Positions 9,210 through 19,321 of a DNA stretch of 64,000 nucleotides are shown here, in pieces (positions within the stretch are counted from its first letter, which is position 1; each line of letters opens with the position of its first letter). This stretch comes from Pseudoalteromonas aliena SW19 (GTDB lineage: Bacteria; Pseudomonadota; Gammaproteobacteria; Enterobacterales; Alteromonadaceae). Under the pieces are notes generated by a model, which was not told the origin of the DNA, did not search any database, and was given only the letters and a program-made list of their open reading frames with translations. The DNA lies in assembly GCF_014905615.1 (NCBI RefSeq), contig NZ_AQGU01000017.1, forward strand, positions 96,257-160,256. Reading direction: 5' to 3'. The position numbers and the translations under genes are program-made.

Positions 9210-9779
9210 ATTCAAAGCCGCATTTATAAAGGCTTTCACAGAACCAAACTCTTTAGTTAGTCTTTACCAACATCAGATGTTCTATTAATGCCATTTTTAC
9301 AATTTCAACAAAAAAACACATTCACCAGTAAAACAGTCTCTATTATCACTTGTGTTAGGCTAAATAAATTTTGTATAAGTATACCGCAAGTTATTGATTG
9401 TATTATTTTTGAACTATTCATTCGCTATCTTTAACGTGCGTATAAAATGAGAACTGTTTTACGTAAAAATTAATTTATTTTAAATTGTACTTAAAACCAG
9501 ATTTACAAAAACCTGCTCATTTAAAAAGAACAAAGACTATTTTTATAAAAAGAATGAAACCTTCTTTTTATGTTTTTTAGCTGACTTTCGTTAACTAAGT
9601 ACTTAAAAGCTGTATTTTATTTACTCAATGAACACTATAAATTAAATAAAAAAGCAATTTACATCGTGTTCTAGCACCTAAAATTTCTGGAAAAAAATCT
9701 AAATAAAGCCAGAAAACACGCAGATTGAGTATAAAAACAACGAATAAACCTCTTTTTTCAATTTATGATCTTTTATATG

Positions 9780-9808
9780 TTGACAGTTTGCGGTGAGGTC
9801 ATTAATAT
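9780..9808 (+). promoter_or_regulatory. sigma70 promoter of the tRNA-Asn cluster
   Basis: TTGACA at 9,780-9,785, a 17-bp spacer, and TAATAT at 9,803-9,808. A GC-rich discriminator (CGCCCCG, 9,811-9,817) follows, typical of promoters under stringent (ppGpp/DksA) control. The first tRNA begins about 26 bp downstream of the -10. Confidence 0.8.
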
Positions 9809-9834
9809 TTCGCCCCGTTGAAAGGCAAGACGCT

Positions 9835-9911
9835 TCCCCCTTAGCTCAGTTGGTTAGAGCGACGGACTGTTAATCCGCAGGTCCCCCGTTCGAGTCGGGG
9901 AGGGGGAGCCA
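9835..9911 (+). tRNA. tRNA-Asn(GUU), copy 1
   Basis: 77-nt cloverleaf with anticodon loop CTGTTAA (GUU), acceptor TCCCCCT/AGGGGGA and encoded GCCA. Confidence 0.97.
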
Positions 9912-9932
9912 AGTTTTTCAACCATAAACGAT

Positions 9933-10009
9933 TCCCCCTTAGCTCAGTTGGTTAGAGCGACGGACTGTTAATCCGCAGGTCCCCCGTTCGAGTCGGGGAG
10001 GGGGAGCCA
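9933..10009 (+). tRNA. tRNA-Asn(GUU), copy 2
   Basis: Identical to copy 1. The short spacers imply one multicistronic precursor. Confidence 0.97.
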
Positions 10010-10032
10010 AGTTTATGATTATGGTATGTAGT

Positions 10033-10109
10033 TCCCCCTTAGCTCAGTTGGTTAGAGCGACGGACTGTTAATCCGCAGGTCCCCCGTTCGAGTCGGGGAG
10101 GGGGAGCCA
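10033..10109 (+). tRNA. tRNA-Asn(GUU), copy 3
   Basis: Identical to copy 1; only the spacer differs. Confidence 0.97.
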
Positions 10110-10135
10110 AATCATAATAACAGCACTACTTTAGT

Positions 10136-10212
10136 TCCCCCTTAGCTCAGTTGGTTAGAGCGACGGACTGTTAATCCGCAGGTCCCCCGTTCGAGTCGGG
10201 GAGGGGGAGCCA
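10136..10212 (+). tRNA. tRNA-Asn(GUU), copy 4
   Basis: Identical to copy 1; last of the cluster, 136 bp before the next CDS. Confidence 0.97.
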
Positions 10213-10348
10213 ATTCTAATAATTTCATAGACATTCCTCTTAAATTACACTACCATAAACGCCATAACTAAAGCATGATTGAATGCATTAAACTTAGTTT
10301 ATTAATCTAATATTTGATCCCTTCCCTTTCGAATTAAAAGACTTAAAA

Positions 10349-12292
10349 ATGGCCGGCTTTAAAAAACTTATTCTTATACAACTTATCTCTTGGCTATTAT
10401 GCGTAGTTGCAGGAACTTACTTTATATCCGCTCAGTTTGATAGCGCAGTAAGCGACGCACAAATAAATGCGCAAAATACAATAACGAAATATATTGATAA
10501 TTCTTCTTTTAATGACGAAGCCGCCCAAAATTTAAAAAACGCGCTTGCCGATGGTAAAACATTCTCACGCTTTACGTTAAGAGACTTCCAAGGGGCTGAA
10601 GTATTCACTATAAACTCCCCTGCTCGCCTCCCTGTGTTTGCTCAGTTTATAGAGTCTGTTTTTAATTCTGTACGACCACAGTTTGCAGTTAATACCGCAG
10701 CCGATATTAAAGTTGAATTTACAATTAATATTCAGCATCTTGGCGAACAACTGCAAACATCGTTTTTTATTGTGTTTTTTATGTCTGCTATTTTAGTCAT
10801 TATTCCTGTTATTTTAATGAAATCTATTTTTTATCGTTTGAATAGAAATATCAGTATGACTATTGCCGATGTCATCGATATTTATATCAACCAAAACCAA
10901 GCAAGTAACGATTTAAAAATTGCATTAGACGGCTCTAAATTGCAAAAGCTAGGTAAAGATCTCGTGCCGAGCTTTAACCGTTTGTCCTACTTTTTAAAGT
11001 CAAAAAATGACGACATTCAAAATGCTGCATTAAGTATTAAACAAGAAGCGTATAAAGATGTAATTACGGCACTTGGCAACCGCAATATGTTTGTTGAGTA
11101 TTACGAAAAAAATATTGAAAACGTAGAACAAAGTACATTCGGATCACTCGCAATGATCCGCTGTAGCGAACTGCAAATTATAAATCAAACACGTGGCTAC
11201 CAAAAAGGCGACGAATACGTCAAAGCTGTTGCAGATATAGTTAAACACATAAGTGGCACTTATACAGGCAGCCAAGTGTTTCGATTAAATAGTTCTGATT
11301 TTGCTGTCGTACTGCCTCATGTGCCTTTGAAAGAAGCTGAGCGCTTTGGCGAAAACTTACAGTCTCGTTTTACGCAGTATCAACAAAACCAAGAACTAAG
11401 CTCAGTAGCTAACACGGGAATTGTGGGCTACGAAAAAGGCAAACCGTTAGGCGAGCTGCTTTCGATTGTTGATAACGCCATGAGTATGGCGCAATCAAAA
11501 CAAGTAAATGCATGGCACGTTCAACGCGAAACCGACTTAATTAACAATGTAAGTGCAGGTTTTGGTAATCAAAACTGGCGTAAAGTAATTAACGAAGTTA
11601 TTGAATCCAAGCGCGTTCATTTAGTTATGCAAAACATTATGCCTTTAGGTAAAAACAGTAAAGCCTATGCCGAAATTCAAGTTCGCTTTAAAACCGAAGA
11701 AAACCAAACGCTTCCTACCGCTTCGTTTTTAGCAATGGCCGAAAAGCTTGATATGGCCATAGATATAGATAAGTTAATTATTGATTCTTCACTTGAGAAA
11801 ATAAAAACTCGCAACCTTTCTGAAAAAAACTTTGGGCTGAATGTAACCGCCTCAAGTGCGCATAATGATCAATTTGTCATTTGGTTAGAGCGACGCTTGC
11901 TAAAAGATACGCACATTGCGTCAAAACTTATTTTTGAAGTGAGTGAATTTGGTTTACAACAAAATATTAAAGCCAGTAAACGCTTTATTGATATGGTACA
12001 TCGAGTTGGTGCTCGTATTACTGTTGAACGCTTTGGTGTTGGTTTAACCTCATTTAAATTTTTCCGTGATTTAAAGCCTGACTTTATTAAAATGGATGCA
12101 AGCTACACTCGTGGTTTAGAAGATGACAAAAACAATCAATACTTTATGCGACTTATGGTCGACTTAGCACACAGAATAGGTGTTAGCGTGTTTGCAGAAG
12201 GTGTTGAAAGTCAAGAAGAAAAGCATATTGTTGAGACTCTTCTTTTAGATGGTGTACAAGGCTATTACATAGAAAAACCTAAAGATATGTAA
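10349..12292 (+). CDS. LapD-like membrane protein with degenerate GGDEF and EAL domains
   Basis: 647 residues. TM1 is at about 6-27, followed by a periplasmic stretch of about 105 residues of LapD/MoxY N-terminal type, TM2 at about 137-160, a HAMP-like linker, a GGDEF-like domain (about 230-400) and an EAL-like domain (about 410-645). The GGDEF signature is replaced by LNSSDF, and EALLRW by AEIQVRF, so neither cyclase nor phosphodiesterase activity is expected. Such proteins act as c-di-GMP receptors or RNA-decay regulators (LapD, CsrD). No LapG or adhesin gene is adjacent, so the partner is unknown. It is probably monocistronic. Confidence 0.8.
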   Translation: MAGFKKLILIQLISWLLCVVAGTYFISAQFDSAVSDAQINAQNTITKYIDNSSFNDEAAQNLKNALADGKTFSRFTLRDFQGAEVFTINSPARLPVFAQFIESVFNSVRPQFAVNTAADIKVEFTINIQHLGEQLQTSFFIVFFMSAILVIIPVILMKSIFYRLNRNISMTIADVIDIYINQNQASNDLKIALDGSKLQKLGKDLVPSFNRLSYFLKSKNDDIQNAALSIKQEAYKDVITALGNRNMFVEYYEKNIENVEQSTFGSLAMIRCSELQIINQTRGYQKGDEYVKAVADIVKHISGTYTGSQVFRLNSSDFAVVLPHVPLKEAERFGENLQSRFTQYQQNQELSSVANTGIVGYEKGKPLGELLSIVDNAMSMAQSKQVNAWHVQRETDLINNVSAGFGNQNWRKVINEVIESKRVHLVMQNIMPLGKNSKAYAEIQVRFKTEENQTLPTASFLAMAEKLDMAIDIDKLIIDSSLEKIKTRNLSEKNFGLNVTASSAHNDQFVIWLERRLLKDTHIASKLIFEVSEFGLQQNIKASKRFIDMVHRVGARITVERFGVGLTSFKFFRDLKPDFIKMDASYTRGLEDDKNNQYFMRLMVDLAHRIGVSVFAEGVESQEEKHIVETLLLDGVQGYYIEKPKDM

Positions 12293-12545
12293 CGGCCACC
12301 TCCCAAACACTTATCCCCCTACTTTTTTAGTTTTAAAGTATATATTAGTGTGATCGTTTTTTATAAATTTGTACTATTAAAGTCATAATTTTAAAGTAAA
12401 GATCACATACAAATCACAGTATTTTTACACCTTTGTTGTTACCCCTTAAATTAATATCGTTTATTTAAATGATAATCACTGCATATGTTGTTAATCACAT
12501 CAGAAAAAAGGATAATACCTATGATTTTAATAGCGCGAGGCTCGT

Positions 12546-13127
12546 ATGACTGAATATGTCTTGTTATTGATTGGTACTGTTCTGGTTAATAACTTTGTAT
12601 TAGTACAATTTTTAGGCTTATGTCCTTTTATGGGCGTATCAGGGAAACTTGATACGGCTATTGGTATGTCTTTGGCGACTACTTTTGTGCTTACGCTCGC
12701 CTCTGTTACCAGCTATTTAGTAAATCAGTATATTTTAATTCCACTCGACATCGAGTTTTTGCGCACAATGAGCTTTATTTTAGTGATTGCCGTTGTGGTG
12801 CAATTTACCGAAATGGTGGTACGTAAAACGAGCCCAACTCTGTATCGCTTATTAGGAATATTTTTACCGCTAATAACCACTAACTGTGCTGTATTAGGTG
12901 TCGCCTTATTAAATATCAAAGAAGATCACTCATTTTTACAATCGGCAGTGTATGGTTTTGGCGCTGCGGTTGGCTTTTCGTTGGTGCTGGTATTATTTGC
13001 AGCATTACGTGAGCGTTTAGCAGCAGCTGACGTACCCACCCCTTTTAAAGGCGCCTCTATTGCCATGATAACCGCAGGCTTAATGTCGATGGCGTTTATG
13101 GGCTTTACCGGATTAGTGAAATTTTAA
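12546..13127 (+). CDS. rsxA: electron transport complex subunit RsxA/RnfA
   Basis: 193 residues with six membrane segments. Motifs such as [18 protein letters not shown] and [20 protein letters not shown] are diagnostic for RnfA. It is a membrane core subunit of the Rnf/Rsx complex that couples NADH-ferredoxin electron transfer to ion movement; in E. coli Rsx also resets SoxR. First gene of rsxABCDGE, with rsxB starting 1 bp after its stop. Confidence 0.97.
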   Translation: MTEYVLLLIGTVLVNNFVLVQFLGLCPFMGVSGKLDTAIGMSLATTFVLTLASVTSYLVNQYILIPLDIEFLRTMSFILVIAVVVQFTEMVVRKTSPTLYRLLGIFLPLITTNCAVLGVALLNIKEDHSFLQSAVYGFGAAVGFSLVLVLFAALRERLAAADVPTPFKGASIAMITAGLMSMAFMGFTGLVKF

Positions 13128-13128
13128 T

Positions 13129-13683
13129 ATGACCTTGTTTTATGCCTTAATTGCGCTTGGCTCACTAGCGCTGGTTTTTGGGTTGATTTTAGGATTTGCT
13201 GCGATAAGATTTCGCGTAGAGAGCAATCCCATTGTTGAGCAAATAGACACCATTTTACCGCAAACCCAGTGCGGACAATGTGGCTACCCTGGTTGTCGTC
13301 CCTATGCAGAAGCAATTGCAAATGGTGATGAAATAAATAAATGCCCACCTGGCGGCGAAGCAACCATGAAAAAGCTTGCAGGCTTAATGGGTGTTGATGA
13401 AAAACCACTTGCCGGCGGCGAACAAGCAGAGCCAATAAAAACAGTAGCCTACATTCGCGAAGACGAATGTATTGGCTGTACTAAGTGTATTCAGGCTTGC
13501 CCTGTTGACGCTATTTTAGGCGCTACTCGCCAAATGCACACGGTATTAATTGATGAATGTACCGGCTGCGATTTATGTGTTGAGCCCTGCCCTGTAGATT
13601 GCATTGATATGCTGCCTGTAGCCGAAACTAAACAAAACTGGAAATGGCAGCTAGATGCTATTCCAGTTACACAAATAGATTAG
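13129..13683 (+). CDS. rsxB: electron transport complex subunit RsxB/RnfB (ferredoxin-like)
   Basis: 184 residues. An N-terminal membrane anchor (about 5-25) is followed by a Fe-S domain [16 protein letters not shown] with a further Cys (about 45-75). Two ferredoxin-type 4Fe-4S motifs come next, [12 protein letters not shown] and [12 protein letters not shown] (about 112-152). It passes electrons between soluble donors and the membrane complex. rsxC follows after 8 bp. Confidence 0.97.
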   Translation: MTLFYALIALGSLALVFGLILGFAAIRFRVESNPIVEQIDTILPQTQCGQCGYPGCRPYAEAIANGDEINKCPPGGEATMKKLAGLMGVDEKPLAGGEQAEPIKTVAYIREDECIGCTKCIQACPVDAILGATRQMHTVLIDECTGCDLCVEPCPVDCIDMLPVAETKQNWKWQLDAIPVTQID

Positions 13684-13691
13684 AGGTTTGA

Positions 13692-16133
13692 GTGGATAAG
13701 TTACTTGAACAAATAAAAAAAGGGGTTGTTTGGCCATTTTCTGGCGGCATACACCCACCACAACAAAAATCACTCTCTAATAGTGCGAGCATTACGCGCC
13801 TACCATTGCCCGATAAGCTCGTAGTGGCGCTAAAGCAACACATAGGCGCAAACGGTAAGTTACTTGTCGAAAAAGGCCAACATGTACTTAAAGGCCAAGC
13901 TTTAACGGCTCCTACTGCAAACTGGTCAGTACCTGTGCATGCACCAAGTTCGGGTATTATTACTGACATAGCTCCACAGCCTTCGGCGCACCCTTCTGCA
14001 TTACCAGAGCTAAGTGTTGTTATTGAACCAGATGGTAAAGATGAATGGGTGGCACTTAACCCAATTAATAATCCAACAACGCTGAGTCACGACGAATTAG
14101 TAAATATAATTCATCAAGCAGGCATTAGCGGTATGGGCGGCGCAGGTTTTCCTACCTATATAAAAGCTGACACAAAGCAACCGATTGAGTTTTTGATTGT
14201 TAATGCGGTTGAGTGTGAACCCTATATTACAGCCGACGACACCTTAATGCGTGAGCATGCAATTGAGGTCATTCAAGGCCTGGAACTCATGCAACAGTTG
14301 CTAAACCCAACGCTATGTATTGTAGGCATTGAAGATAACAAACCCGAAGCTATCATAGCGATGAGTAAGGCGGCTGAGCATAACGAAAAAATAATTGTGC
14401 AAACGGTCCCGACTATTTACCCATCGGGCGGTGAAAAACAACTTATTAAGTTACTCACTAATCGTGAAGTGCCAAGCGCCGGCATACCGGCTGACATTGG
14501 CGTACTTGTACACAACACAGGTACATTGTTTGCCGTGCAGCAAGCTGTGTACGAAGGTAAGCCACTCATTGAACGAGTAGTGACTGTTACGGGTAATACT
14601 ATTCATAAACCAGGTAATGTGTGGGCTTTATTAGGCACTGAAATAAAACACTTACTTGATTGCCAAGGTTTTTCACCTGTACCACAGCAACGCGTTGTTA
14701 TGGGCGGCCCGATGATGGGCTTTACTCTGCCCACAGTCCGTATTGGCGTTGTAAAAACAACTAACTGCATACTAGCGCCTGATCATAAAGAACTTGCAGA
14801 GCCTGGCCCTGAAAAAGCCTGTATTCGCTGTAGTGCGTGTGCTGATGCTTGCCCTGCCTCTTTATTACCGCAACAATTACAATGGTTTGCTAAATCAAAA
14901 GAATACGACAAACTCCAGGAACACAATTTATTTGATTGTATTGAATGTGGTGCATGTGCCTATGTTTGCCCAAGTGAAATCCCACTTGTGCAATACTACC
15001 GTGTCGCCAAAATGGAAATAAAAGAACAACAGGCTGATAAAATTAAAGCCGATCGCGCAAAAGAGCGTTTTGATGCACGTAAAGAGCGCTTAGATCGCGA
15101 GCAAGAAGAAAGGCAAAACCGTCATAAACGCAAGCCTGCGGCTAAATCAGCTGACGAGAAACAAAAAGTGGCTGATGCGCTAGCCCGCGTTAAAAGTAAA
15201 TCAGATAATGGCGATGAAAAATCGGCTGTTGCTGCCGCTATCGCCCGTGCTAAAGCTAAAAAACTCGGCGATCAATCAGCTGAGTTAGAGCCTGATAATA
15301 GTGAAGTCGCAAAAGAACGCGCACTTCGTAAAGAACAAGCGCGAAAATATAAAGATCAAAAATCTCAAACAGATGAATCAGCCGTGAGTGAAACGCCACA
15401 AAGCGATGCACCAGTTGATGACAAAAAAGCCGCCGTTGCCGCTGCTATTGCCCGCGCTAAAGCTAAAAAAGCAGCGCAAGCAAATGAAGCTACTGAGCCT
15501 GCTGAGAGTGAAGTGCCGCAAACTGATACGCCAGTTGATGATAAAAAAGCTGCGGTAGCCGCTGCTATTGCTCGCGCCAAAGCCAAAAAGGCGGCCAAAG
15601 CATTAGAAGACGCAGAGCCAACCGTGAGTGAAGCACCACAAACTGATGCGCCAGTTGATGACAAAAAAGCAGCCGTTGCCGCTGCGATTGCACGCGCCAA
15701 AGCCAAAAAGGCGGCCAAAGCATTAGAAGACGCCGAACCAGTCGTTAGTGAAACGCCACAAAGCGAAGCGCCAGTTGATGACAAAAAAGCAGCCGTTGCC
15801 GCTGCTATTGCACGCGCCAAAGCGAAAAAAGCAGCTAAAGCATTAGAAAATGCAGAGCCTGCCATTAGTGAAGCGCCGCAAACCGACGCACCAGTTGATG
15901 ACAAAAAAGCAGCCGTTGCCGCTGCGATTGCCCGTGCCAAAGCCAAAAAGGCGGCTAAAGCACTTCAAGACGCAGAAACACCAAGCGCACCCGATAATAC
16001 TGACAATTCATCTAGCTCTATTGACGCTAACGTACCTAAATCAAGCGACGATAAGAAAAAAGCAGCTGTTGCTGCCGCTATTGCCCGAGCAAAAGCCAAA
16101 AAGTTACAAAAAGAAGGAAATGATCAGTCATGA
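13692..16133 (+). CDS. rsxC: electron transport complex subunit RsxC/RnfC with expanded repeat tail
   Basis: 813 residues from a GTG start. The flavin/NADH-binding domain contains GISGMGGAGFPTYIKA and EPYITADD. Two 4Fe-4S motifs follow, CIRCSACADACPASL and CIECGACAYVCPSEI (about 378-425). From about residue 440 the protein is charged and then strongly repetitive: units containing DKKAAVAAAIARAKAKK recur seven times to the C-terminus, five with an exact 120-bp DNA period (15,421-16,020). Long Ala/Lys tails occur in gammaproteobacterial RnfC and vary in length; their role is unknown. The stop overlaps the rsxD start. Confidence 0.95.
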   Translation: MDKLLEQIKKGVVWPFSGGIHPPQQKSLSNSASITRLPLPDKLVVALKQHIGANGKLLVEKGQHVLKGQALTAPTANWSVPVHAPSSGIITDIAPQPSAHPSALPELSVVIEPDGKDEWVALNPINNPTTLSHDELVNIIHQAGISGMGGAGFPTYIKADTKQPIEFLIVNAVECEPYITADDTLMREHAIEVIQGLELMQQLLNPTLCIVGIEDNKPEAIIAMSKAAEHNEKIIVQTVPTIYPSGGEKQLIKLLTNREVPSAGIPADIGVLVHNTGTLFAVQQAVYEGKPLIERVVTVTGNTIHKPGNVWALLGTEIKHLLDCQGFSPVPQQRVVMGGPMMGFTLPTVRIGVVKTTNCILAPDHKELAEPGPEKACIRCSACADACPASLLPQQLQWFAKSKEYDKLQEHNLFDCIECGACAYVCPSEIPLVQYYRVAKMEIKEQQADKIKADRAKERFDARKERLDREQEERQNRHKRKPAAKSADEKQKVADALARVKSKSDNGDEKSAVAAAIARAKAKKLGDQSAELEPDNSEVAKERALRKEQARKYKDQKSQTDESAVSETPQSDAPVDDKKAAVAAAIARAKAKKAAQANEATEPAESEVPQTDTPVDDKKAAVAAAIARAKAKKAAKALEDAEPTVSEAPQTDAPVDDKKAAVAAAIARAKAKKAAKALEDAEPVVSETPQSEAPVDDKKAAVAAAIARAKAKKAAKALENAEPAISEAPQTDAPVDDKKAAVAAAIARAKAKKAAKALQDAETPSAPDNTDNSSSSIDANVPKSSDDKKKAAVAAAIARAKAKKLQKEGNDQS
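15421..16020 (+). repeat. 120-bp in-frame tandem repeats inside rsxC
   Basis: Five copies begin at 15,421, 15,541, 15,661, 15,781 and 15,901, each encoding 40 residues (DKKAAVAAAIARAKAKKAAK plus an acidic linker ending APVD). Flanking diverged half-units occur near 15,220 and 16,050. Copies differ mostly at silent sites. Confidence 0.9.
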
Positions 16134-17188
16134 AATTAACCATGGCCAGTTCGCCGCATAATCACAGTCATAAATCGTTAACGCGATTAATGCTCACCGT
16201 TATAGCTGCGTGTATTCCTGGACTCATTGCTCAAGTTGTATTTTTTGGCACTGGCGTGCTCATTCAGTTAGTACTGGCATTAACTGCAGTAACGGTTTTT
16301 GAAGCGGCCATAATGTTTTTGCGTAAGCGCCCTATTTGGCCTGCATTAAGTGATGGCAGTGCGTGGCTAACCGCTGTGTTATTAGCGTTAAGCATTCCGC
16401 CTTTAGCCCCGTGGTGGATAATTATTATTGGTTGCTTATTTTCTATTGTTATCGTTAAACAATTATATGGCGGCTTAGGGTTTAACTTATTTAACCCTGC
16501 AATGGCAGCCTATGTACTGTTATTAGTCTCATTTCCGGTGCAAATGACCTCATGGTTACCAGTGACTGATTTATTAAATAACCCGATTGGATTTACTGAA
16601 CAACTGCGCATAATATTTACCGACTTCACCTCTCTTGGTTACAGCTTAGACCAAGTCCGTGCAGGTATTGATGGCATCACGATGGCAACACCTCTTGATA
16701 CTATTAAAACCGATATTGGCCACGGCTTAACGGTGACCGAAAGCATGCAAAAATCATTATTTAATGAATGGGCAGGCCTTGGCTGGGTGTGGGTTAATTT
16801 AGGCTTTTTAGCCGGTGGTTTATACCTACTTAAAGAAAAAGTCATTAACTGGCATATCCCAGTGAGCTTTATTGCAAGCTTAGCTATGTGCAGCGCCATT
16901 GGTTATATTGCAGCGCCAGGAACTGAGCCTGGTACAATATTTCACTTATTAAGTGGTGCCACTATGATGGGGGCATTCTTTATTGCGACCGATCCTGTCT
17001 CAGCCGCAACAACTAATAAAGGTCGTTTAATTTACGGTGCTTTAATTGGTCTACTTGTGTATTTAATTCGTACTTTTGGTGGTTTTCCGGATGCCGTTGC
17101 GTTTGCAGTGCTGTTATTAAACATTGCAGTGCCATTGATTGACTACTACACGCAACCACGTACTTATGGGCATGGAGCAGTAAAATGA
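16130..17188 (+). CDS. rsxD: electron transport complex subunit RsxD/RnfD
   Basis: 352 residues with about nine membrane helices. FNPAMAAYVLLLVSFP and the flavinylation motif LLSGATMMGAFFIATDPVSA (around residue 270), where FMN is attached to Thr in the family, identify RnfD. Overlaps rsxC by 4 bp and rsxG by 4 bp, so translation is coupled. Confidence 0.97.
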   Translation: MKLTMASSPHNHSHKSLTRLMLTVIAACIPGLIAQVVFFGTGVLIQLVLALTAVTVFEAAIMFLRKRPIWPALSDGSAWLTAVLLALSIPPLAPWWIIIIGCLFSIVIVKQLYGGLGFNLFNPAMAAYVLLLVSFPVQMTSWLPVTDLLNNPIGFTEQLRIIFTDFTSLGYSLDQVRAGIDGITMATPLDTIKTDIGHGLTVTESMQKSLFNEWAGLGWVWVNLGFLAGGLYLLKEKVINWHIPVSFIASLAMCSAIGYIAAPGTEPGTIFHLLSGATMMGAFFIATDPVSAATTNKGRLIYGALIGLLVYLIRTFGGFPDAVAFAVLLLNIAVPLIDYYTQPRTYGHGAVK

Positions 17189-17826
17189 TTATTTCATCTA
17201 TGGCTAAAAATGGCGCTATTTTAACCGCATTTGCCCTTGTAACCACGGGGCTCGTTGCGTCAATTAATGCATTAACAGCCGATAAAATTGCCGAACAAGA
17301 GCAATTACATCTGACGTCTCAATTGCAAGAAGTGCTTGACCCGAGTACTTACGATAACGCGCTTTCAACCGATTGCGTTATTATTTCAGATGAACGGTTA
17401 GGCCCTTATGCTAATCAAATAATTTATCGCGCCCGCAAAAATAACAAACCCGTTGCCCTTGTTGTAAGGCATGTCACGCCAAGTGGTTACAGTGGTGACA
17501 TTAACTTGCTAACGGCCGTTTTAAGTGATGGTACTATTGCAGGCGTGCGCACCACTAAACACGAAGAAACCCCTGGTTTAGGTGATAAGGTAGAAGTTAA
17601 AAAATCCTCTTGGATCACCACCTTTAAAAGTTTAACAGTGCAAAGCGAAAACGATGCTCGCTGGGCTGTTAAAAAAGACGGGGGACAATTTGATCAGTTC
17701 ACAGGAGCCACCATTACGCCTCGTGCAGTGGTTGGCTCAGTAAAAAACGCAGTACTGTTCGCACAGAGTGAATTTGATGCTATTTTTGCGGCACCTAACG
17801 CCACATGTGCAGAGGTAACTAAATGA
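17185..17826 (+). CDS. rsxG: electron transport complex subunit RsxG/RnfG
   Basis: 213 residues. One N-terminal membrane anchor (about 9-30), a periplasmic FMN-binding domain with [10 protein letters not shown], and the covalent flavin motif [12 protein letters not shown] near residue 175 (FMN on the second Thr in the family). Overlaps both neighbours by 4 bp. Confidence 0.97.
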   Translation: MIISSMAKNGAILTAFALVTTGLVASINALTADKIAEQEQLHLTSQLQEVLDPSTYDNALSTDCVIISDERLGPYANQIIYRARKNNKPVALVVRHVTPSGYSGDINLLTAVLSDGTIAGVRTTKHEETPGLGDKVEVKKSSWITTFKSLTVQSENDARWAVKKDGGQFDQFTGATITPRAVVGSVKNAVLFAQSEFDAIFAAPNATCAEVTK

Positions 17827-18521
17827 GCGAATTAAAAACATTATATAAAGAAGGTGTATGGGTAAACAACCCTGCCCTAGTGCAGCTGTTAGGCCTGTGC
17901 CCGCTGCTAGCTGTTACTTCTACAATCACTAACGCATTGGGCCTAGGGCTTGCAACACTGCTTGTTTTAGTCGGCTCTAACGTAAGCGTATCAATCGTAA
18001 GAAACTGGGTACCAAAAGATATTCGTATTCCGGTGTTTGTCATGATCATCGCAGGCTTTGTAACCATAGTGCAGTTACTCATGAACGCCTATACATTTGG
18101 GCTTTACCAATCATTAGGGATTTTCATTCCGTTGATTGTTACTAACTGCGCCATTATTGGCCGTGCTGAAGCCTACGCATCTAAAAACCCAATTCACCTA
18201 TCAGCCTTTGATGGCTTAATGATGGGCTTGGGCTTTATGATTGTGCTGGTCGTTTTAGGTGCTATGCGTGAACTAATTGGCCAAGGTACGTTATTCGACA
18301 GCGCCGATTTATTACTAGGCCCGTGGGCACAAAGCTTACGCATTGAAGTATTTAGCTTTGATAACCAATTTTTACTCGCCATTTTGCCACCCGGCGCATT
18401 TTTAGGCCTAGGGCTGCTTATTGCGGCTAAAAACGTAATAGACGCACAAATAAAATCAAAACAAATCGCACCGCCAGAGGCTGAAAAAGGCCCTCGTGCA
18501 CGTGTTACTAGTTTAACTTAA
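17823..18521 (+). CDS. rsxE: electron transport complex subunit RsxE/RnfE
   Basis: 232 residues, six membrane helices. [21 protein letters not shown] and [20 protein letters not shown] are typical of RnfE, a paralogue of RsxA with inverted topology. Last gene of the rsx operon, followed by a hairpin and then nth. Confidence 0.97.
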   Translation: MSELKTLYKEGVWVNNPALVQLLGLCPLLAVTSTITNALGLGLATLLVLVGSNVSVSIVRNWVPKDIRIPVFVMIIAGFVTIVQLLMNAYTFGLYQSLGIFIPLIVTNCAIIGRAEAYASKNPIHLSAFDGLMMGLGFMIVLVVLGAMRELIGQGTLFDSADLLLGPWAQSLRIEVFSFDNQFLLAILPPGAFLGLGLLIAAKNVIDAQIKSKQIAPPEAEKGPRARVTSLT

Positions 18522-18529
18522 GGGGAAAG

Positions 18530-18560
18530 CGCATTAACTTAGCAAAAGCTAATGCGTTTT
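18530..18560 (+). terminator. probable intrinsic terminator or attenuator between rsxE and nth
   Basis: CGCATTA and TAATGCG pair around an inner GC/AAAA/GC loop and are followed by TTTT. The short T-run and the nth start only 8 bp later suggest partial read-through, as nth is often co-transcribed with rsx. Confidence 0.55.
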
Positions 18561-18567
18561 AAGTTGC

Positions 18568-19200
18568 ATGAATAAAGAAAAACGTCACCAAATACTGTCT
18601 CGCTTACGCGATAACAACCCACACCCAGAAACCGAGCTTGAATATTCAAGCCCGTTCGAATTACTGGTAGCCGTAACACTTTCAGCACAAGCAACCGATG
18701 TCGGTGTTAATAAAGCAACCCGAAAACTATTTCCTGTTGCCAATACACCACAAGCCATTTTAGATATAGGCCACGACACACTGCGTGATTATATAAAAAC
18801 AATCGGTTTATTTAATTCAAAAGCGGCCAACGTGTATAAAATGTGCCAAATATTGGTAGATGAACATAACAGCATCGTGCCAGAAAATCGTGAAGCCCTA
18901 GAAGCCCTTCCAGGCGTTGGCCGTAAAACAGCTAATGTTGTACTCAATACCGCCTTTGGCTGGCCTGTAATAGCCGTGGATACACATATATTTCGTGTTT
19001 CTAATCGTACCAAGCTTGCTATGGGTAAAGATGTTGTCGCCGTAGAACAAAAGCTTGAAAAAGTAGTGCCTGCTGAATTTAAAGTAGACGTGCATCATTG
19101 GCTAATATTACATGGGCGTTATACCTGCGTAGCACGTAAACCAAAATGCGGCAGCTGTATTATTGAAGACTTATGTGAGTTCAAAGATAAGACTGAGTAG
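18568..19200 (+). CDS. nth: endonuclease III (DNA glycosylase/AP lyase)
   Basis: 210 residues, same length as E. coli Nth. The helix-hairpin-helix LPGVGRKTANVVLN contains the catalytic Lys, AVDTHIFRVSNR holds the catalytic Asp, and the C-terminal cluster CVARKPKCGSCIIEDLC gives the C-X6-C-X2-C-X5-C 4Fe-4S spacing. It removes oxidised pyrimidines. A diverged copy of its last third lies at 20,085-20,329. Confidence 0.97.
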   Translation: MNKEKRHQILSRLRDNNPHPETELEYSSPFELLVAVTLSAQATDVGVNKATRKLFPVANTPQAILDIGHDTLRDYIKTIGLFNSKAANVYKMCQILVDEHNSIVPENREALEALPGVGRKTANVVLNTAFGWPVIAVDTHIFRVSNRTKLAMGKDVVAVEQKLEKVVPAEFKVDVHHWLILHGRYTCVARKPKCGSCIIEDLCEFKDKTE

Positions 19201-19321
19201 GTTTGAGTCAAGATCAAAGTTATACATGTTATACTCTGATCTGTTTTAGCATTGAAATATCGGTCCATTGAGCAAATAAATCTTTTAAGCGCAATATTGT
19301 TAACTATAAAACTAAGGTTAG

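Larger units (their letters stand above)
8770..9834. other. 1.06-kb AT-rich intergenic region
   Basis: No ORF with coding character on either strand. It contains the paired DnaA-box-like inverted repeat near 9,181, a run of AT-rich DNA, and the promoter of the tRNA-Asn cluster at its right end. The left end must hold the promoter of the MATE-uvrB operon, which I could not pin down. Confidence 0.6.

Noticed and set aside
12461..12485. Fur-box-like TGATAATCA core upstream of rsxA
   Set aside because: Only about 12 of 19 positions fit the Fur consensus outside the 9-bp core; too weak to call.
15365..15946. 193-codon antisense frame in rsxC
   Set aside because: Low-complexity shadow of the 120-bp repeats (ALARAIAAATAAFLSST...) with no start signal.
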